A stretch of DNA of 57,876 bases. Origin: Desulfovibrio oxyclinae DSM 11498 (GTDB lineage: Bacteria > Desulfobacterota > Desulfovibrionia > Desulfovibrionales > Desulfovibrionaceae). Numbering within the stretch: position 1 is the first letter of the stretch; each line of letters opens with the position of its first letter. The notes below the pieces were generated by a model that did no database searches, was not told the origin of the DNA, and saw nothing but the letters and a program-made list of their open reading frames with translations. Below, one piece after another: positions 54,849-57,876 of this stretch. The DNA lies in NCBI RefSeq assembly GCF_000375485.1, contig NZ_AQXE01000001.1:246091-303966 (forward strand). Direction: 5' to 3'. Position numbers and translations under genes: made by a program.

Positions 54849-55372
54849 CAGATGGCTCCGATCCAGCTTCCCACCTTGGCGGCTTCCTCTTTCCAGTCGC
54901 TGCTCAGACGCACCTTGAGGAATTCCTTGAAGATGGTGTCGAACATGGTCATGGCCTTTTCAAGAAGATAGACCTTTTCCAGAAACTTTGCGTCCGGGTC
55001 ATCGCCTTCCTCGTCGCGCGTGGCGATTTTAGGCGTCTTGAGACCGGAAAAGAGGAAGTCCTCGGCCTTGACGGTAAGGGTCCACTCGTCTTCGTCGGAC
55101 TGGAAGCGAAGCTGCGCGCGGCAGACTTTTTTGCCGGTTTTGAGACCGGTCATGGCCTCGGTGAGTTCGCCACGGGGACTGTTGACCGTGGCGGTCTCCA
55201 CGCCTTCGCCGTCGCCGCCCTGCACCGAGATGCGTTGCTCCATGTTCACGGAGTAGTATTTCCCGTCCTCAAGCTGGAACATGTGCGATCCAGAGGCGAT
55301 GCGGTACCAGAGCCAGGTCAGGAAGTCCTGTCCGAGAACGGTGTTCTCTCGTTCAACTGCGGTAAGATCCAT
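54848..55372 (-). CDS. Second half of a two-piece RdgC-like protein (putative)
   Basis: A 174-residue acidic protein, 9 bp downstream of the RdgC N-terminal-like gene. The end (DPDAKFLEKVYLLEKAMTMFDTIFKEFLKVRLS) fits the helical C-terminal region of RdgC (residues after about 200 in E. coli), and the middle LRFQSDEDEWTLTVKAED resembles its beta-hairpin strands. Similarity is weak. It could instead be an unrelated partner. Coupled with the esterase gene by a stop/start overlap. Confidence 0.5.
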   Translation of the reverse strand: MDLTAVERENTVLGQDFLTWLWYRIASGSHMFQLEDGKYYSVNMEQRISVQGGDGEGVETATVNSPRGELTEAMTGLKTGKKVCRAQLRFQSDEDEWTLTVKAEDFLFSGLKTPKIATRDEEGDDPDAKFLEKVYLLEKAMTMFDTIFKEFLKVRLSSDWKEEAAKVGSWIGAI

Positions 55373-55381
55373 GACTGCCTC

Positions 55382-55996
55382 CTATACGAAAATGGTCGGG
55401 TCGAGGTTTTCCAGTTTCTCCACCGAATCCTCCCCCAGCTCTTCCATGGCCATGAAGAAGGGGCCCATCTGTTCCAGATGCAGGTCGAAGGTCGCGGTGA
55501 ACAGGTCCTCGAACAGCGCTCGTGCCTTGGCGTTGGTGGTGTCCAAGTACACGCGGTTCACGGACGGCGTCCAGACCACGTCGAAAATAGCCGGAACGGG
55601 CAGGCTGCGGGCGCGAAGGCGCAGGGTGACCTGCTCCTTGAGTTCGCGCTTGCGGTCGCGGGAGACGAAATTTTTTCCCTGCTCCTTGTTACGGGCCAGT
55701 TCCGCGTTCAGGGCGATCTGGTAATGCTTTTTGAGAACGGCGGGCTGCACCCTGCGGGTCTCCAGACGCATGGAAAATGCAAAGAACTCGGCTTTTTCGG
55801 GCGGAGATTGCACCCAGTTCACGTCAAGGAAGTCATCGATGTTGGTCCAGCCGAAGCTGCGTTCCTCGGCGGTGTCGTCGATGTCTATGAAGCTGTTCTG
55901 GGAAAGCTTTTCCGGGACTTCCTGAAGGATGGAATCCGGCACTTCCTCGATGATGCGGTAGCGGGTGAGCCCAAGGCTCGCTGAAAGTATGCTCAC
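55382..55996 (-). CDS. RdgC-like recombination-associated protein, N-terminal part
   Basis: A 204-residue protein. Segments SASLGLTRYRI at the start, AFSMRLETRRVQPAVLKKHYQIALNAELARNKEQG and RDRKRELKEQVTLRLRARSLPVPAIFDVVWTPSVNRVYLDTTNAKARALFEDLF follow the order of E. coli RdgC ([47 protein letters not shown]). RdgC is a ring-forming DNA-binding protein that limits RecA. The chain stops where the E. coli protein (303 residues) continues; the next gene may supply the rest. Confidence 0.65.
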   Translation of the reverse strand: MSILSASLGLTRYRIIEEVPDSILQEVPEKLSQNSFIDIDDTAEERSFGWTNIDDFLDVNWVQSPPEKAEFFAFSMRLETRRVQPAVLKKHYQIALNAELARNKEQGKNFVSRDRKRELKEQVTLRLRARSLPVPAIFDVVWTPSVNRVYLDTTNAKARALFEDLFTATFDLHLEQMGPFFMAMEELGEDSVEKLENLDPTIFV

Positions 55997-56205
55997 GGTT
56001 TGAAACCTCTCATATTTGACCTGTGGTTCGGACCGTCAATTGGGTAGAATCATTCCCCGGCGATGTAAAGTGATTTGATGCTCGGATTCACCGTCAGGAG
56101 GACTTTTCCGGCACGCAAGTTGTATGAAAACGGGCATCGGCAAAGCCGAAATGGAAAGAATCGGAGGAAAGTAATGCGGTAGAAGGATGGCAAAAGGAGG
56201 CCGAC
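55997..56205. other. Divergent intergenic region
   Basis: About 210 bp between the RdgC-like gene and the small plus-strand gene. It should hold promoters in both directions; none is clear. No RNA or repeat recognised. Confidence 0.35.
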
Positions 56206-56409
56206 ATGAACGTCTGGCGTTTCAATGTTTCGGACAATGGTGTGGAATTCGGCGGTGTGAAACGCAAAAAGCTTACGCCCGACGGCTGCAACGAACCTTA
56301 CGGCAAGCGCTTCTGGTGCCCCAGACGGCGCTGGTTCCTCACGGAAGCCTGTCCGTTCGTGAGTCGTCAGGAATGCGACAGCTACAGACGAATGTGCGGC
56401 GCCATCTGA
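56206..56409 (+). CDS. Small cysteine-containing hypothetical protein
   Basis: A 67-residue protein with a very good RBS (AAAGGAGG). It is basic and rich in aromatic residues, with cysteines at GCN, FWCPRR, ACPF, QECDSY and MCGAI, which may bind metal or form disulfides. No family recognised. It precedes another small gene by 53 bp. Confidence 0.6.
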   Translation: MNVWRFNVSDNGVEFGGVKRKKLTPDGCNEPYGKRFWCPRRRWFLTEACPFVSRQECDSYRRMCGAI

Positions 56410-56462
56410 TCCTCTTGCCCGACCGCTTCCGAGCGTGTAGGTTCCCCACCGGAGGTAACCCA

Positions 56463-56834
56463 ATGAATGAAGCTCTGAAACGCCTGTCCGGCATACTGGA
56501 CGAAGCCGTTGACGAAATTGCCAAATGCGAAGCGGAAGCGGTTCGGGAAGTTGACGAAAACGGCAATCAGGCCGGGTTTGAATCCTGGATGATCGAAAAG
56601 GCCGAGGTGCTTGTGTCCCTGCCGGAGAAGGTCCGTGACGCGGCAGAGGCGGTAGGCGGCGAACTGGGTGCGTTCGTGCTCGACAGGGTGGAGCAGTATT
56701 CCTCTTCTGCTGAGACTTCGCTGGAGATCAACAGCCCGTTTTTCATGAGCGCGCTGCTGTATCCGTCCAGCCATCAGCCGGGTGAGCCGAACAATCTGGA
56801 GCTGGTGGCAAAAAGGGTTCGCGAGGCTCTTTAG
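56463..56834 (+). CDS. Hypothetical helical protein
   Basis: A 123-residue acidic, helical protein (MNEALKRLSGILDEAVDEIAKCEAEAVREVDENGN). GGAGG precedes the ATG at 56463; the open frame reaches back to 56187 but has no RBS there. Its stop overlaps the stop of the convergent PilZ gene. Function unknown. Confidence 0.65.
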   Translation: MNEALKRLSGILDEAVDEIAKCEAEAVREVDENGNQAGFESWMIEKAEVLVSLPEKVRDAAEAVGGELGAFVLDRVEQYSSSAETSLEINSPFFMSALLYPSSHQPGEPNNLELVAKRVREAL

Positions 56835-57484
56835 GAGCCTTGACGACGTGCGGCCTGCTGTTTTTGGCCCACGAGCACCAGTTTCGAGACTGCGTCTTCC
56901 TGCCTGCGGTCAAGCTCAAGGAACTCTACTCCAACCGCGTCGCCGTCATGGCGGACGACCTTGGCCGCGATTCCCTCGGCCACGGTTTTTTCCTGAAATT
57001 CAAGCGCAAGCGTCAGCTTTACACCGTGTTTGAAACGGGCTTTGGAAAAGCGAAATCCAGCGCCTGTGGCACTGATGTTGATGCAGGGCAGGACGCCGAC
57101 GCGATCCACCCTGAGCGCGAGACCCTCCACGGAGACTCTCACGGCGTTTCGGCGTTCGTCTTTGGCCTTGGGAGCCTTGAAGCTGAACCCGAGCGCTTCT
57201 TCGTCGATGGGAGCGGCTTCTACCTTGGACTTTTTTCGGCCTTTCACGAGTTTGAGGCCGAGCAGTCCGCCGGATGAAGCTTCCTTATCCGCTTTGATGT
57301 CAACAGAACGCGCCTTGGCGTTGGAGGAGCCTTTGCCGCGTCCGGCCTTGTTCGGCGGTGCGGACGTCTTTGCTGCCGCGTCCACGTCAAGCACCGTTTT
57401 TTCGGCCTTCTCTTTCTCCCCGTTCCGGCTCCTGCGTTCCGAGTCTTTTCCATTCAACTTTCTGAAAAAACTCATGATACTCAT
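56831..57484 (-). CDS. PilZ-domain protein
   Basis: A 217-residue protein. The first 95 residues are a basic, low-complexity region (FFRKLNGKDSERRSRNGEKEKAEK). The C-terminal PilZ domain has RRNAVR (the RxxxR motif) and NISATGAGF (the N/DxSxxG motif), which bind cyclic di-GMP. The ATG at 57484 follows AAAGGGGGG; the longer frame to 57586 is rejected. A c-di-GMP effector with a charged linker; the partner is unknown. Confidence 0.85.
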   Translation of the reverse strand: MSIMSFFRKLNGKDSERRSRNGEKEKAEKTVLDVDAAAKTSAPPNKAGRGKGSSNAKARSVDIKADKEASSGGLLGLKLVKGRKKSKVEAAPIDEEALGFSFKAPKAKDERRNAVRVSVEGLALRVDRVGVLPCINISATGAGFRFSKARFKHGVKLTLALEFQEKTVAEGIAAKVVRHDGDAVGVEFLELDRRQEDAVSKLVLVGQKQQAARRQGS

Positions 57485-57672
57485 CCCGAACCCCCCTTTG
57501 GAATGTACGTCCTTTCTTAGCTGAAAAATGCATTTTTGCAAAGCCGCATATTGCAATCCGGACGAACGCCCCGGATAGAACTGCAAACCCCCTTGACTTT
57601 TAGTCGATAACCATGGGAAGAATGTTCAGTTTTTCACGAATAAGGGTAGTGTTTTTTTAGGAGGAATAGAGG

Positions 57673-57816
57673 ATGATTGGCGAACTGTTCCACGGTATGG
57701 CTAACAGCACGGCTGCCGGTTTCACCGGTGTGTCCCTGATTTTCATCTATCTGGCCTGGATCGTGGTCATCGGCTGTGTTCGTGTCCGCGAAGCCATGCA
57801 CGAAGATCACCACTAG
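57673..57816 (+). CDS. Small single-pass membrane protein
   Basis: A 47-residue protein (MIGELFHGMANSTAAGFTGV and onward) with one membrane helix at about residues 18-37 (TGVSLIFIYLAWIVVIGCV) and a short His/Glu-rich end (EAMHEDHH). The strong RBS AGGAGGAATAGAGG and a terminator right after it show an independent gene. Such small proteins often act as subunits of membrane complexes. No family recognised. Confidence 0.75.
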   Translation: MIGELFHGMANSTAAGFTGVSLIFIYLAWIVVIGCVRVREAMHEDHH

Positions 57817-57847
57817 TTTTCAGTTTTCCGGGGGGCTCCGGAAAAAA

Positions 57848-57871
57848 GGCGCGGTTCACATGAACCGCGCC
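57848..57871. terminator. Bidirectional terminator
   Basis: GGCGCGGTTCA-CA-TGAACCGCGCC, a perfect 11-bp inverted repeat, with A6 before it and CTTTGT after it on the plus strand. It ends the small membrane protein gene. Confidence 0.85.
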
Positions 57872-57876
57872 TTTGT

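Noticed and set aside
53121..54971. 616-codon plus-strand frame opposite the YcaO and esterase genes
   Set aside because: Shadow of two real minus-strand genes, spanning their boundary without any domain.
56050..56463. Minus-strand 137-codon ORF opposite the small Cys protein gene
   Set aside because: No RBS, no domain, overlaps a short gene with strong RBS on the other strand.
57593..57626. TTGACT with AATGTT as promoter of the small membrane protein
   Set aside because: Spacing of 22 bp is too long for a sigma-70 promoter, and no better -10 box was found.

Overview
The window shows about 9 kb of chromosome from a sulfate-reducing bacterium of the Desulfovibrio/Pseudodesulfovibrio type, then a complete 43-kb integrated phage (about 9,039 to 52,410), then about 5.4 kb of chromosome. 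The host assignment rests on the left-hand operon. It is the conserved Desulfovibrionales cluster of a dicluster Fe-S oxidoreductase, a two-CxxC protein, a methyltransferase (TrsM), a C_GCAxxG_C_C protein, a radical SAM protein (TrsS), an AMP-dependent ligase, XdhC, a MobA/MocA-like NTP transferase with an HD domain, and a histidine phosphatase. It is normally associated with molybdenum hydroxylases.

The phage is a temperate T7-like podovirus, with almost every gene on the minus strand. Read right to left it follows T7 order: single-subunit RNA polymerase, small early/middle genes, gp2.5-like ssDNA-binding protein, endonuclease I, amidase lysozyme, primase-helicase, DNA polymerase, 5'-3' exonuclease. 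A nucleotide-metabolism block suited to an anaerobic host follows (dNTP diphosphohydrolase, dUTPase, ATP ligase, ThyX-like protein, class III NrdD and NrdG). Then come gp7.3-like protein, portal, scaffold, capsid, tail tubes A and B, internal virion proteins, fibres, lysis genes and both terminase subunits. The lysogeny block (15,000 to 9,000) holds a lipoprotein on the opposite strand, a GP88-like gene, several unknown small genes, a winged-helix regulator, a tyrosine integrase and a tRNA-Leu(UAA).

Three regulatory layers can be read from the DNA. First, six near-identical 20-bp elements (AATTAAGACGCACTAGTAAG, all on the minus strand) resemble the T7 class promoter and divide the genome into blocks. 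Second, a short element with core GCAANNTTGC, usually extended as TTGGCAANNTTGCATG, recurs about ten times. Two copies fill the spacer of sigma-70-like early promoters and the others lie mainly between genes or before the RNA polymerase gene, like the stoperators of some actinophages. Third, integration splits a host tRNA-Leu(UAA) gene in its anticodon loop without rebuilding it, and the phage carries its own intact tRNA-Leu(UAA) beside the integrase. Integration also separates the early promoters from the RNA polymerase gene, with a terminator placed between attR and that gene.

Downstream of the terminase genes, about 300 bp contain helically phased CTACAG repeats, a 15-bp tandem repeat, a 11-bp inverted repeat and one phage promoter. 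This resembles the T7 terminal-repeat region (SRL/SRR and phi-OR) and probably marks the ends of the virion DNA.

The right chromosomal flank carries a YcaO-domain protein, an SGNH esterase, an apparently two-piece RdgC homologue, two small unknown proteins, a PilZ protein and a small membrane protein.
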